Below, piece by piece: positions 33,256 to 43,790 of a DNA stretch of 64,000 bases. Position 1 is the first letter of the stretch. The number at the start of each line of letters is the position of its first letter. The stretch is from Lithodes maja (lineage: Eukaryota > Arthropoda > Malacostraca > Decapoda > Lithodidae). Location: positions 1-64,000 of the forward strand of contig JBAKBP010000186.1 in the NCBI GenBank assembly GCA_037953745.1. Direction: 5' to 3'. The translations under genes and the position numbers were made by a program. The notes beneath the pieces were generated by a model. The model searched no databases. It was not told the DNA's origin and saw only the letters and a program-made list of their open reading frames with translations.

Positions 33256-34239
33256 ATTGGTGGGGGCTGCCGCCCCCACACCCCCGCTGGTTGGGTACTG
33301 GCTGAAAAACTGATTGTTTTACAGTAGGCCTATGTATTTTATTTTATTTTTGTTCTCCCTTATAGGCTAATACATTTCAGCTCTTAATGACATATATAGC
33401 AATGATGTATAGCCTATGCTCTACCGGACCTATTAGGCCTAAAAAGATCGATGGGCTAACTGTCGGTCCAAAACATCAGTATAACCAACTAGCCCTTGCA
33501 TGCCAGTTTAATCCTATGCGAAAAAATCTGTTTCTTTATGTTACTTTGCGATGACCCATTAAGATTCCCGAGCGAGCTGTGGTCCGGCTCCTTTATGTTG
33601 TCCCAACCAACCAACTAACCTTAATGAACAGAGGAGGTACTGGGCTGCCTGGCTGGCCGCTGGAGGCTCGATCACCACTTATCTAAGCATCTTGGTCAAC
33701 AGCTGGTGGATTTTTGTTTCGAATTTTTCCATGTAAAACAAGTGTATGTGCATTTCAAAACCAGCTGTCCTTGTCAGCTATATTTGAACACTGGTTATTG
33801 CACTTTGGACAGTTTACACTTATTGGAAGGCGAAAAGGTCTTAAGCAGCCTCAGTGTTTTTAAAGACGGTGGAAAAAGCTTTGATCGGCTCACACCCTCT
33901 ACACAAGCTGGCCAGAGTCAAACTGACAGCTTATATCCTGGGCCACCTGTTTTCCAAATCATGGCATCACCTGATTGGTCGATAGACATCACGTGTCAGT
34001 GAACTCGAGTACTCTTGGCATGAATTAGGTAGGGTGATTACTTTGGCTACGACGCCACCAGTATAGTTCATTGCATTCGCCACCAGATGTCTCAGTTGTT
34101 GACTGACAGTCACGCAAAAGAAGTCTCCCAGATGAAGACGAAAAAGAAGAAGTGTAAACAAACCCTTAAAACGTAAATATCCATATAATATGTATTATGT
34201 TAGTTTCCCGGGAATGATACCTACATCAACAATTTGGAG
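33256..34239 (+). other. Interior of 2.07 kb element
   Basis: Includes a 98-codon frame at 33706-34002 with several cysteines near its start. No motif of any transposase family I know is visible. Coding status is unsupported. Confidence 0.35.
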
Positions 34240-36307
34240 AAAAATCGCTTAATCACATGCTATTGAGCTTAATTTTTTACCAATATTGTAGCGCCTCCTG
34301 TATATTGACCAGGCTGGCAACTTCTTCCTGAACAAGAAACTTGATTCTCCATAAAAAGGCAATTTAACATATTTGATAAGTTTAGGTACTTCCGAAACTG
34401 ACCTCTAAATTTTGCTTCGTGTATAGAAATCTTTTAAGTACTTTATTAAATACATTCATAGTATAATTGTTGGATATAAAATACTGCTTCAAAAACTCGA
34501 ATTCTAGATGCATAACATTAAAATTAGAACACACATTGTAGGCACGATTTAAAAGTGTTTTAATAAGAGTTTATTTTGAAAATATCTGGGCAGAAACTAA
34601 GCCAATTGAGACCTACACCAGTAAAGGTTCGTTTCCTAAAAACATCAGTGATCAATCCGTTCCCGGTTTTGGTTATTTTAACATCCAGAAAAGCTAATGT
34701 ATTGCTATCTTCAACCTCCTTTGTGAAATTAATATTGGGATGTTGTTTATTCAAATACTCCAAAAACAAATGTATATCCTCGTTTCTATTGAAAATAAAA
34801 AAGCAGTCATCTATATATCGTCTATAAAAAAAGGGTTTGAAATCTTTAGGACAATTATTGAGTCAAGTTGCTTCATTGTGGCACAAAAAGGCATCTGCTA
34901 AACTAGGTGCAAGGCAAGATCCCCTCGCACAACCATCGATTTGATTATACATTTCTTTATTGAACAAAAATAATTATTCAGACGTAGCAAATTTGAGTAG
35001 ATTATTAACAGTTTTCCTATCAAGTCCGTAACATTCTTGTGGATTAGTTTTACTGAGAATGATATCTATGATTTCTTGTAGTGGTACATTGGTATATAAA
35101 GAAACTACATCAAAGCTGGCCATGAAAAATTCAGGGAGTAGAGTTAGTGACAGTAATTCGTCTACAAATGTCTTAGAATTTTCTACAGTATATTCATTAT
35201 TGATAAGGGGTATAAGTAATGGAATGAGAAATTTACCAAGTTTGTAAGCTGCTGTATTTATGGTTGAAATTATGGGTCTTAATGGTACATTTAATTTGTG
35301 AATCTTTGGTAATCCATAAAAAATCCCGGGGAAAGTTCCTGAAGCATACAAAAGATTAAAATTTGAAAATCCAATATTATCCTTAATAGAACGAAAAATT
35401 AGATTTAGTTTATCTTCTAATTTAATTATATGAGAAAATAGGTTACCAGTTACTCGCTGAAATTTAGATTTATCTGAAAGTATTTGCTTAATTTTTAGTA
35501 AAGTAGTCAATTTTATTTAAAATTACCACTCCCCTTCCTTTGTCTGGCTTGGTAACAATAATAGATTCATCTTCACTAAGCTTTCTAAGAATATCAACAT
35601 CATCAGGTTCAAACACTGGAGACAATACATCACCGTTTGATCGTTTAGCCGAATTAAAAAAAAAAAACGACCCAAATCCTTTTTTTTCCGTAGAGTATCT
35701 CCTATCACTCTTCCACTCTGAAGTAATGCATTATTAGCACAGTCACTAACAAAGTTACATAGCTTATCTATACCTAAAATATGTTTAACAAAATTGGTCT
35801 TATAATAAGGAATGCAAAAATTCAAGCCTAAGGATAATAATTTTTGTTCTCTACTTGTGAGGACTCTACTCGACAAATTAAAAATTCAATTTTCATTCCA
35901 GTTTAGTGGTCCAATACCAAGGTCCTTCAGTTTCTTGTAATGGCGTCGTCGGACGTCAGTGTATGAAGTACGAGTATTCCTAGTTATTCTTCCAAAAAAT
36001 ACAAAAAAGTCTAAGAAACTGACACTCTGTTTTAATGTATTCTTTTAACCCTTCCAAACTCTTTTTAACACGTTCAAGTTTTCGTTTATTTTGTTTAAGT
36101 TCACGGTCTAAAAGTTGACTTTGCCAATCACGGTAGGTGGGCGTATTTCGAAAATTCTGGTTATGAACTTTGAAATTTACAAATTTAGGCACCACTTTAA
36201 AAGCCACACATGTTGAAATGAATGAAATATCCAAACGTATCTTGCTGATCTTGAAGTGTTCCCTCTCCAGTCCCCGATAGACCTTCAGTGTTTCTCATCC
36301 ATATTTG

Positions 36308-38302
36308 TTAATGATGATATCAGTGAGTTGTCCTCCAGGATAACGTATTTTCAAAAGGAAAAGGGTAGCCAAAACAAGGAAGATCCCCATCTTCATATTT
36401 ATTGCAATATTTCGGACTCTGCGTCCATCATCAGGTCAGTACACGATCCTATAAAATGAAATTACCATACATAAAATTTCGTAAATAGAAGGACCCGTAA
36501 AATAGTTTAAATACAAAGTAAATAAGGGTATCAAATACCTAAATGAAATTAATTCGTTAACAAACACCAGTACCGCATGAATAAAAGGAAAACTAATGCG
36601 ATATGACTAAATAATAAAGACCAATCCCTACCCACCTAGATACAACCCCAAGCCCACCTCGAGTACAACTGAAGACCATTATTTGATCATTTAACACCAA
36701 CACCGACAACCCCAAAGACACAAAACAAAAGAACATCTGAAAATTATATATTCTGACTGGGCGTACAATGTGAAATACTCCTAATGAATTTGAAATTAAA
36801 CAAAACAAATATGAAACTATTAAAACTAAACTATTTGAAAACTGACTAAACAACTGAATCAGTTCATAGTATTTAGTTCCGGCTTGAGTTGTTGAATTAA
36901 TATCTTTTCCCCTAACAAAGTATCTTGTTCATTATTGAATTTACCTATTATTTCAAAATCATTCTCTGAGAAAAGATGGTCATTCTCATGTGAATGATTT
37001 CTTATGGCCGAAAAGGGCATTTTATTAAGATATTGACCCGTTCTATAGCTCCTACCCAAATGTTCAGATATTCTAATTTTGAAATGTCTGGAAGTACATC
37101 CGACATACCTAGCATTACAGCTGGGACACGAACATTTATATACAATATTTGAACACATCAGGTTAGGAATACGGTCTTTACAATTGAAAAATGAACCTAT
37201 AGTGAAATCATTATTGAATATTATTCGAAAGTTGACGGCAGGAAATTCAATTTTGAGAAAGGCTAGCAACTTCTTCCTGAACAAGAAACTTGATTCTCCA
37301 TAAAAAGGCAATTTAACATATTTGATAAGTTTAGGTACTTCCGAAACTGTGACCTCTAAATTTTGCTTCGTGTATAGAAATCTTTTAAGTACTTTATTAA
37401 ATACATTCATAGTATAATTGTTGGATATAAAATACTGCTTCAAAAACTCGAATTCTAGATGCATAACATTAAAATTAGAACACACATTGTAGGCACGATT
37501 TAAAAGTGTTTTAATAGAGTTTATTTTGAAAATATCTGGGCAGAAACTAAGCCAATTGAGACCTACACCAGTAAAGGTTCGTTTCCTAAAAACATCAGTG
37601 ATCAATCCGTTCCCGGTTTTGGTTATTTTAACATCCAGAAAAGCTAATGTATTGCTATCTTCAACCTCCTTTGTGAAATTAATATTAGGATGTTGTTTAT
37701 TCAAATACTCCAAAAACAAAATGTATATCCTCGTTTCTATTGAAAATAAAAAAGCAGTCATCTACATAATTATCATCTATAAAAAAAAGGGTTTGAAATC
37801 TTTAGGACAATTTTTGAGTCAAGTTGCTTCATTGTGGCACAAAAAGGTATCTGCTAAACTAGGTGCAAGGCAAGATCCCCTCGCACAACCATCGATTTGA
37901 TTATACATTTCTTTATTGAACACAAATAATTATTCAGACGTAGCAAATTTGAGTAGATTATTAACAGTTTTCCTATCAAGTCCGTAAAATTCTTGTGGAT
38001 TAGTTTTACTGAGAATGATATCTATGGTTTCTTGTAGTGGTACATTGGTATATAAAGAAACTACATCAAAGCTGGCCATGAAAAATTCAGGGGGTAGAGT
38101 TAGTGACAGTAATTCGTCTACAAATGTCTTAGAATTTTCTACAGTATATTCATTATTGATAAGGGGTTTAAGTAATGGAATGAGAAATTTACCAAGTTTG
38201 TAAGCTGCTGTATTTATGGTTGAAATTATGGGTCTTAATGGTACATTTAATTTGTGAATCTTTGGTAATCCATATAAAATCCCGGGGGCAGTTCCTGAAG
38301 CT
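36308..38302 (-). mobile_element. PLE-2: Penelope-like element, 5'-truncated
   Basis: Minus strand, truncated within the RT region at 38302 and complete at the 3' end (36308, complement of ATCATCATTAAC). Its 3' end abuts the 5' end of PLE-1. A 51-bp spacer separates it from its inverted partner PLE-3. The RT reading frame upstream of 37761 is broken by the same two stops as in PLE-1. Confidence 0.92.
36859..37761 (-). CDS. PLE RT C-terminus plus GIY-YIG endonuclease
   Basis: An uninterrupted 300-codon frame, the best-preserved coding block of the three copies. It begins just after the RT catalytic motif (DNYVDDC lies in another frame upstream). It continues through the RT thumb (SNTLAFLDVKITKTGNG, FTGVGLNWLSFCP) and the linker to the endonuclease from about residue 205: IVYKCSCPSCNARYVGCTSR, HFKIRISEHLG, ending QQLKPELNTMN. 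The CxC...C spacing before RYVG is the zinc-like knuckle of Penelope endonucleases. As the frame lacks the RT core, a functional product is unlikely. Confidence 0.85.
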   Translation of the reverse strand: MTAFLFSIETRIYILFLEYLNKQHPNINFTKEVEDSNTLAFLDVKITKTGNGLITDVFRKRTFTGVGLNWLSFCPDIFKINSIKTLLNRAYNVCSNFNVMHLEFEFLKQYFISNNYTMNVFNKVLKRFLYTKQNLEVTVSEVPKLIKYVKLPFYGESSFLFRKKLLAFLKIEFPAVNFRIIFNNDFTIGSFFNCKDRIPNLMCSNIVYKCSCPSCNARYVGCTSRHFKIRISEHLGRSYRTGQYLNKMPFSAIRNHSHENDHLFSENDFEIIGKFNNEQDTLLGEKILIQQLKPELNTMN

Positions 38303-38353
38303 AGCCCACCTCAAATACAACTGAAGATCATTATTTGATCATTTAACACTAAA
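38303..38353. other. Spacer between inverted PLE copies
   Basis: AGCCCACCTCAAATACAACT and ATTATTTGATCATTTAACAC match the 3' UTR of the element itself (31059-31105). The loop of the inverted pair is therefore a small scrap of another PLE end, not unique host DNA. Confidence 0.85.
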
Positions 38354-40341
38354 CACTGCTTCAGGAACTTCCCCCGGGATTTTATATGGATTACCAAAGA
38401 TTCACAAATTAAATGTACCATTAAGACCCATAATTTCAACCATAAATACAGCAGCTTACAAACTTGGTAAATTTCTCATTCCATTACTTAAACCCCTTAT
38501 CAATAATGAATATACTGTAGAAAATTCTAAGACATTTGTAGACGAATTACTGTCACTAACTCTACCCCCTGAATTGTTCATGGCCAGCTTTGATGTAGTT
38601 TCTTTATATACCAATGTACCACTACAAGAAACCATATATATCATTTTCAGTAAAACTAATCCACAAGAATTTTACGGACTTGATAGGAAAACTGTTAATA
38701 ATCTACTCAAATTTGCTACGTCTGAATAATTATTTTTGTTCAATAAAGAAATGTATAATCAAATCGATGGTTGTGCGAGGGGATCTTGCCTTGCACCTAG
38801 TTTAGCAGATACCTTTTTGTGCCACAATGAAGCAACTTGACTCAATAATTGTCCTAAAGATTTCAAACCCTTTTTTTATAGACGATATGTAGATGACTGC
38901 TTTTTGATTTTCAATAGAAACGAGGATATACATTTGTTTTTGGAGTATTGTAATAAACAACATCCCAATATTAATTTCACAAAGGAGGTTGAAGATAGCA
39001 ATACATTAGCTTTTCTGGATGTTAAAATAACCAAAACTAGGAACGGATTGATCACTGATGTTTTTAGGAAACGAACCTTTACTGGTGTAGGTCTCAATTG
39101 GCTTAGTTTCTGCCCAGATATTTTCAAAATAAACTCTATTAAAACACTTTTAAATCGTGCCTACAATGTGTGTTCTAATTTTAATGTTATGCATCTAGAA
39201 TTCGAGTTTTTGAAGCAGTATTTTATATCCAACAATTATACTATGAATGTATTTAATAAAGTACTTAAAAGATTTCTATACACGAAGCAAAATTTAGAAG
39301 TCACAGTTTCGGAAGTACCTAAACTTATCAAATATGTTAAATTGCCTTTTTATGGAGAATCAAGTTTCTTGTTCAGGAAGAAGTTGCTAGCCTTTCTCAA
39401 AATTGAATTTCCTGCCGTCAACTTTCGAATAATATTCAATAATGATTTCACTATAGGTTCATTTTTCAATTTTAAAGACCGTATTCCTAACCTGATGTGT
39501 TCAAATATTGTATATAAATGTTAGTGTCCCAGCTGTAATGCTAGGTATGTCGGATGTACTTCCAGACATTTCAAAATTAGAATATCTGAACATTTGGGTA
39601 GGAGCTATAGAACGGGTCAATATCTTAATAAAATGCCCTTTTCGGCCATAAGAAATCATTCACATGAGAATGACCATCTTTTCTCAGAGAATGATTTTGA
39701 AATAATAGGTAAATTCAATAATGAACAAGATACTTTTTTAGGGGAAAAGATATTAATTCAACAACTCAAGCCGGAACTAAATACTATGAACTGATTCAGT
39801 TATTTAGTCAGTTTTCAAATAGTTTAGTTTTAATTGTTTCATATTTGTTTTGTTTAATTTCAAATTCATTAGGAGTATTTCACATTGCCCAGTCAGAATA
39901 TATCATTTTCAGATGTTCTTTTGTTTTGTGTCTTTGGGGTTGTCGGTGTTAGTGTTAAATGATCAAATAATGGTCTTCAGTTGTACTCGAGGTGGGCTTG
40001 GGGTTGTATCTAGGTGGGTAGGGATTGGTCTTTATTATTTAGTCATATCGCATTAGTTTTCCTTTTATTCATGCGGTACTGGTGTTTGTTAACGAATTAA
40101 TTTCATTTAGGTATTTGATACCCTTATTTACTTTGTATTTAAACTATTTTACGGGTCCTTCTATTTACGAAATGTTATGTATGGTAATTTCATTTTATAG
40201 GATCGTGTACTGACCTGATGATGGACGCAGAGTCCGAAATATTGCAATAAATATGAAGATGGGGATCTTCCTTGTTTTGGCTACCCTTTTCCTTTTGAAA
40301 ATACGTTATCCTGGAGGACAACTCACTGATATCATCATTAA

Positions 40342-40343
<2 letters not shown>
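38354..40343 (+). mobile_element. PLE-3: Penelope-like element, 5'-truncated
   Basis: Plus-strand mirror image of PLE-2, truncated at the same nucleotide region (CTTCAGGAACTTCCCCCGGG) and complete to TATCATCATTAAC at the 3' end, where a TA array starts. Arms of about 1.99 kb make a large inverted repeat with PLE-2. Confidence 0.92.
38365..39794 (+). pseudogene. PLE-3 RT plus GIY-YIG reading frame
   Basis: Contains LPKIHKLNVPLRPIIS, SFDVVSLYTNVPLQE, then stops at FATSE-TAA and EAT-TGA as in the other copies, then FFYRRYVDDCFLIFNRN with the catalytic YVDD intact (38870-38915), the thumb region, and the endonuclease. A private TAG interrupts the latter at VYKC-stop-CPSCNARYVG (39523-39525). Ends LNTMN at 39791. 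Confidence 0.9.

Positions 40344-40384
<41 letters not shown>
40344..40384. repeat. (TA)n microsatellite
   Basis: TA run starting directly at the 3' end of PLE-3 and ending at the left arm of the tRNA-like foldback. Confidence 0.95.
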
Positions 40385-40388
<4 letters not shown>

Positions 40389-40570
40389 GTTTCTAGTCTC
40401 TCAGTGGGGATCGAACCATCGACCATCAGAACGATAGCCGACGCTTAATCAATTACACCACGGCAGTCTATTGATTAAGCGTCGGCTATCGTTCTGATGG
40501 TCGATGGTTCGATCCCCACTGAGAGACTAGAAACATTTAGTGGCTCACGTGTATTTGTGATATATTCTCA
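40385..40570. repeat. tRNA-like foldback with SINE-like tail
   Basis: Arms 40385-40453 and 40470-40538 are perfect 69-bp reverse complements around a 16-bp loop. The right arm reads ATTGATTAAGCGTCGGC, then GGTCGATGGTTCGATCCCC (B-box-like), then GAGAGACTAGAAACATTT. The tail TGGCTCACGTGTATTTGTG and a long TA run (40570-40658) follow, as at 10946. Here the symmetry extends further into the tail than in that copy, while the loop retains a remnant of the A-box region (CAATTACACCACGGCAG). Confidence 0.85.
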
Positions 40571-40593
40571 ATATATATATATATATATATAAT

Positions 40594-40662
<69 letters not shown>

Positions 40663-41003
40663 AATACAATAAAAATATAAATACAATAAAATAAATTAAA
40701 ACAATAATAAATATAGTAAATAAAAATAAAAATAAAATAAAAATATAAATAAAATAAAATAAATTAAAACAATAATAAATAAAATAAATAAAAATAAAAA
40801 TAAAATAAAAATATAATTAAAATAAAATAAATTAAAACAATAACAAATAAAATAAATAAAAATATCAATAAAATAAAAATAAAATAATAATACAAATACT
40901 CAATTATGGGCCTTGGCCTTGCTTGGGACCTTGGGGCTGTTCCGCTAGACACCCTGGGGAACAGGAACAATACAAAAAAAAAATATATATATATACCGGT
41001 ATA

Positions 41004-41064
<61 letters not shown>

Positions 41065-41215
41065 TAAAATAAAAATATAAATAAAAGAAAAGAAATTAAA
41101 ACAATAATAAAACAATTAAATAAAAATAAAAATAAAATACAAAATAAAATAATAGTACAAATACTCGATTACGGGCCTTGGCCTTGCTCAGGACCTTGGG
41201 GCTGTTATATACATA
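40571..41215. repeat. TA and AAATA arrays with two 80-bp units
   Basis: TA run to 40658, AAATA/AAAATAAAT repeats, 80-bp GC unit at about 40897-40972 (GGGCCTTGGCCTTGC, CTGTTCCGCTAGACACCC), TA run 40985-41052, AAATA repeats and a truncated unit at 41164-41206. Same composite as 30480-30700. Minus-strand frames here are AT-repeat artefacts. Confidence 0.88.
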
Positions 41216-41884
41216 ATATATATAATATACATAGGCATATACTGTAATATAACTAAAATTCCATAGAGTACTTACCGTACTTCCTGTAAGCATTCCTGTG
41301 ACATCTTTGTGATTATAATGTATTTATTTCGTAGGCAGTATTTATAGAAAAATATATTTGTGTTTCAAGCAAAAAATAGTGTAAAATCATTAATGATAAC
41401 TAGACAAAACTGCATCAATACTCAAGGGGTTAACCAAGATTCAATCCCCTCAGTCACCAAAAGTCACAAGTAACATTTTATATACAAAACTATATAATTC
41501 GAATTATTCACTAAACACTTTCACTGGGTAGATGAAATAATCCATAATTGCCTGCCTATAGCTAGGCATGGTGGACCAGAGGGAGGGAGCCAAGAATTTA
41601 AAGGGCCGGGACCCTGCCTCACAGTCTGGGGGCCGGGAAACTACTGAGTTAACAAAGGCCCGGGCTCCTCAGAGAGGGATGCTATGGGGTTGCTAGATAC
41701 TTCCTTTTGTAACTTACTGATGCCTAACTTACCAGTCTAAATTGCGTCAAAATCGCGTCATAAACTTATTTTTGGCGAATATTGTCAACTTACAGGTGGC
41801 ATTATGACGCGATTGCGTCATACAGTCACTCTTGGGCTAGTGTCGTTATGACGCGATCGTGTCGTAGGAATGCGAGAGAGTTAA
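41216..41884. other. Unassigned; ATGACGCGAT motifs
   Basis: No gene. Between 41745 and 41865 the motif ATGACGCGAT or its complement occurs three times (ATCGCGTCATA, TTATGACGCGATTGCGTCAT, TTATGACGCGATCGTG), perhaps part of an unrecognised mobile element ending near TTAA at 41880. Confidence 0.4.
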
Positions 41885-42499
41885 TACCATTGTAGACATT
41901 GTAGCGATTACAGAAACCTGGATAAATACTGATTCTAGACATTTATTAGCAAACTTCCATATGCCAGGATACAATTTATTTAAATAAGACATAACAGACA
42001 GAAGGGGAGGCGGAGTTGCAATTAATGTCAGGGATACTTTAAAATGTTGCCTTAGATCAAATATTTAAACAAATAGCGACAATGAAAGCGTGTGGGTAGA
42101 GATTAGCGGGGAAGGTGAGGCAATTATTTTGGGAACCATTTATAGGGCACTTTGCTTTGTCGAAATTTAGGCAAATTATTATGGGAAGAACTCAGTAAGG
42201 CATCTCAGAATAATAGTGTTTGCATTTTAAGCGACTTTAATCTTCCAGGTATAGATTGTTTTAATCAAACTAGCAATAACGAATTCGAAGATTTTCTTGA
42301 AGTAGTACTAGACAATTTTATCTTTCAATTTGTAAATTCGCCAACTAGAAGACATAATATTCTGGATCTATTTCTTAGCAACAGAGTACATTGAATAACA
42401 CATTTAGAGGTAGGCGACGAGCTGGGGAACAGTGATCATAAATTAATATACTTCTTTATAGAATATAATTATAAACCAAAGGAAAATAAGGTTCTAATC
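41885..42499 (+). pseudogene. LINE-B endonuclease part
   Basis: VDIVAITETWINTDSRHLLA, FHMPGYNLFK, DRRGGGVAINVRDTLKCC, ESVWVEIS, then (frame of 42152) ILSDFNLPGIDCFNQ, SPTRRHNILDLFLS and LGNSDHKLIY. This is the C-terminal two-thirds of the AP-like endonuclease; DFN and SDH catalytic motifs remain. Stops at 41986, 42067 and 42392 and frameshifts inactivate it. Confidence 0.85.
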
Positions 42500-43790
42500 C
42501 AGGGGTTCTTAACCTTTTTCGAATCACGGACCCCTTTGAGAATCTGTTGACACATATGGACCCCCTCCCAGGAAAAAAATATACAAAATGTTGCATGCAA
42601 TGAACACACTTATTGTATTGAAAATTAACTGCCTCATACACAGGGTGTCAATCCCCCCCCCCCCCCCCCGCCCCCCCCAAAACAAAAAGTGTTATCGTTA
42701 TATTTTTCCAATCCATTATCATTGTAGCGTGACTGGACATCGAAGCTGCGATCTCTAGGGGGGTTCGGGGGCATACTCTCCCCGGATTTTTTATAAATTA
42801 GTGTCTTGGATAGCATTTCCTGTCTCCTGAAGGCAGTCAAAATGGAAAATATTAGGGACAAAATTGGTATTTTTATTTGTTTTCCACATTTGTATTTATG
42901 TGTATAAAGGAGACAAAAGGCAGGTTGCGTGTAACGAGTGTCTCCCCCAAAGCCGAAGGAGTGACTAGGCCGAATTTAAGGGACGTTGGGGTCAAAATGC
43001 CTGGACACACGCACTTTAAAGCAGTTTAATTCATAGGATGAAGGAAAGATTGATTGAGGGAGAGAGTTCCAGAGTTCACTTGTTGAGTAGAAAAAGACTG
43101 AGAACATTTGCCATTGGAGTGCTGGACAGAATAAGAGTGGGACTGTGATGAAAGGCGGGTGCCTCGCACTCGCTAGGAAGGGGGTATGCACTAAGGGAGC
43201 TCTGACGAACACTGATTGTTGTAATAGCGATAGTAGAGTGAGAGATGCAACATTGCGGAGTGTAGAATGATATTGTGATGAGCAGCTATAGCTGGGTAGG
43301 CTTTTCGGCGACATTGGGGTGAAACAGTTACCGGTAAGTATAAAAGAAAATATATATATATGATGTATAAATCCAATAGATATGCATGTGTATACCGCTT
43401 ATATATTCTATTATCTATTTATATGGGACCAGGAGGGCCACTTATAGACCCAATATGGCGTGCTCTCCCTATCACCGCCCGAGCAAGACTGAAGAAAATT
43501 CCATTATCACTAAATTATAATGGTTGTGTAATTTATTTGCTGGTGGATTCTATGTCGAAAATACAAGCAAACAATTCTAGAAGTTACTTTACAGTAGTTT
43601 ACACAAACACACCTTCACTAGTTGTTAGCTTCAGTAGGTCTGAGTCCGACTGAGTGACTCACTCAGTTACCACTGCTGTACCGATTCGGTATAAACACCT
43701 GATCGTTTCAAGTCCAATACAGATTTTTAGCGGCCCTTCATGGACCCCCTGAAACCTGTCCATGGATGGACCCCAGGTTAAGAACCCCTG
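42500..43790. mobile_element. hAT element, non-autonomous, 8-bp duplication
   Basis: CAGGGGTTCTTAACCT at both ends in inverted orientation (42500 and 43790), flanked by the perfect 8-bp duplication TTCTAATC (42492-42499 and 43791-43798). Both features are diagnostic of hAT. Removing it rejoins the LINE-B sequence encoding KVLIPDFR. The interior has a C-run (42653-42678), a LINE fragment (42905-43300) and no transposase. Confidence 0.95.
42905..43300 (-). pseudogene. 3' fragment of jockey-like LINE inside hAT
   Basis: Minus strand: RNVASLTLLSLLQQS, FYSTSELWNSLPQSIFPSSY, KVRVSRHFDPNVP, then the family 3' UTR with the complement of GGAGACAAAAGGCAG. Same family as LINE-D, 5'-truncated. It is the youngest event in this nest: LINE in hAT in LINE-B. 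Confidence 0.8.

Larger units (their letters stand above)
32240..34310. mobile_element. 2.07 kb inverted-repeat element, unclassified
   Basis: Begins GGTTAATATACAGGAGACGC and, from the right, GGTCAATATACAGGAGGCGC; the match continues as WACAAT, about 26 bp. The 8-bp target duplication is AGGCTAGC (32232-32239) and AGGCTGGC (34311-34318, one change); PLE-2 and PLE-3 carry the site once. An 8-bp duplication with GG termini would suit Merlin, but without a transposase the superfamily is open. The interior holds two satellite arrays and a 98-codon frame (33706-34002) of unknown meaning. Confidence 0.82.
31876..36240 (-). pseudogene. PLE-1 RT plus GIY-YIG reading frame
   Basis: Reading from 36240 down: N-terminal basic segment (LLDRELKQNKRKLERVKKSL), SIIVTKPDKGRGVV, FYGLPKIHKLNVPLRPIIS, SFDVVSLYTNVPLQE, IDGCARGSCLAPSLADTF, RRYIDDCF (catalytic aspartates), then, after the 34310-32240 insertion, the GIY-YIG endonuclease VYKCSCPSCNARYVGCTSR and KIRISEH. 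These are the RT and EN domains that define Penelope-like elements. In-frame stops follow FATSE (TAA) and EAT (TGA), and there are further frameshifts. The gene is inactive as it stands. Confidence 0.9.
30752..36307 (-). mobile_element. PLE-1: Penelope-like element
   Basis: A Penelope-like retroelement on the minus strand, from an N-terminal coding region near 36240 to its 3' end at 30752, where it meets a TA array. Coding parts match PLE-2 and PLE-3 closely. Two insertions absent from the other copies split it: a solo LTR (31328-31893) and a 2.07 kb inverted-repeat element (32240-34310). PLE-2 directly follows in tandem, an arrangement typical of Penelope. Without insertions it is about 2.9 kb. 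Confidence 0.92.

Noticed and set aside
33706..34002. 98-codon frame in the 2.07 kb element as a transposase
   Set aside because: No catalytic motif; length near chance expectation.
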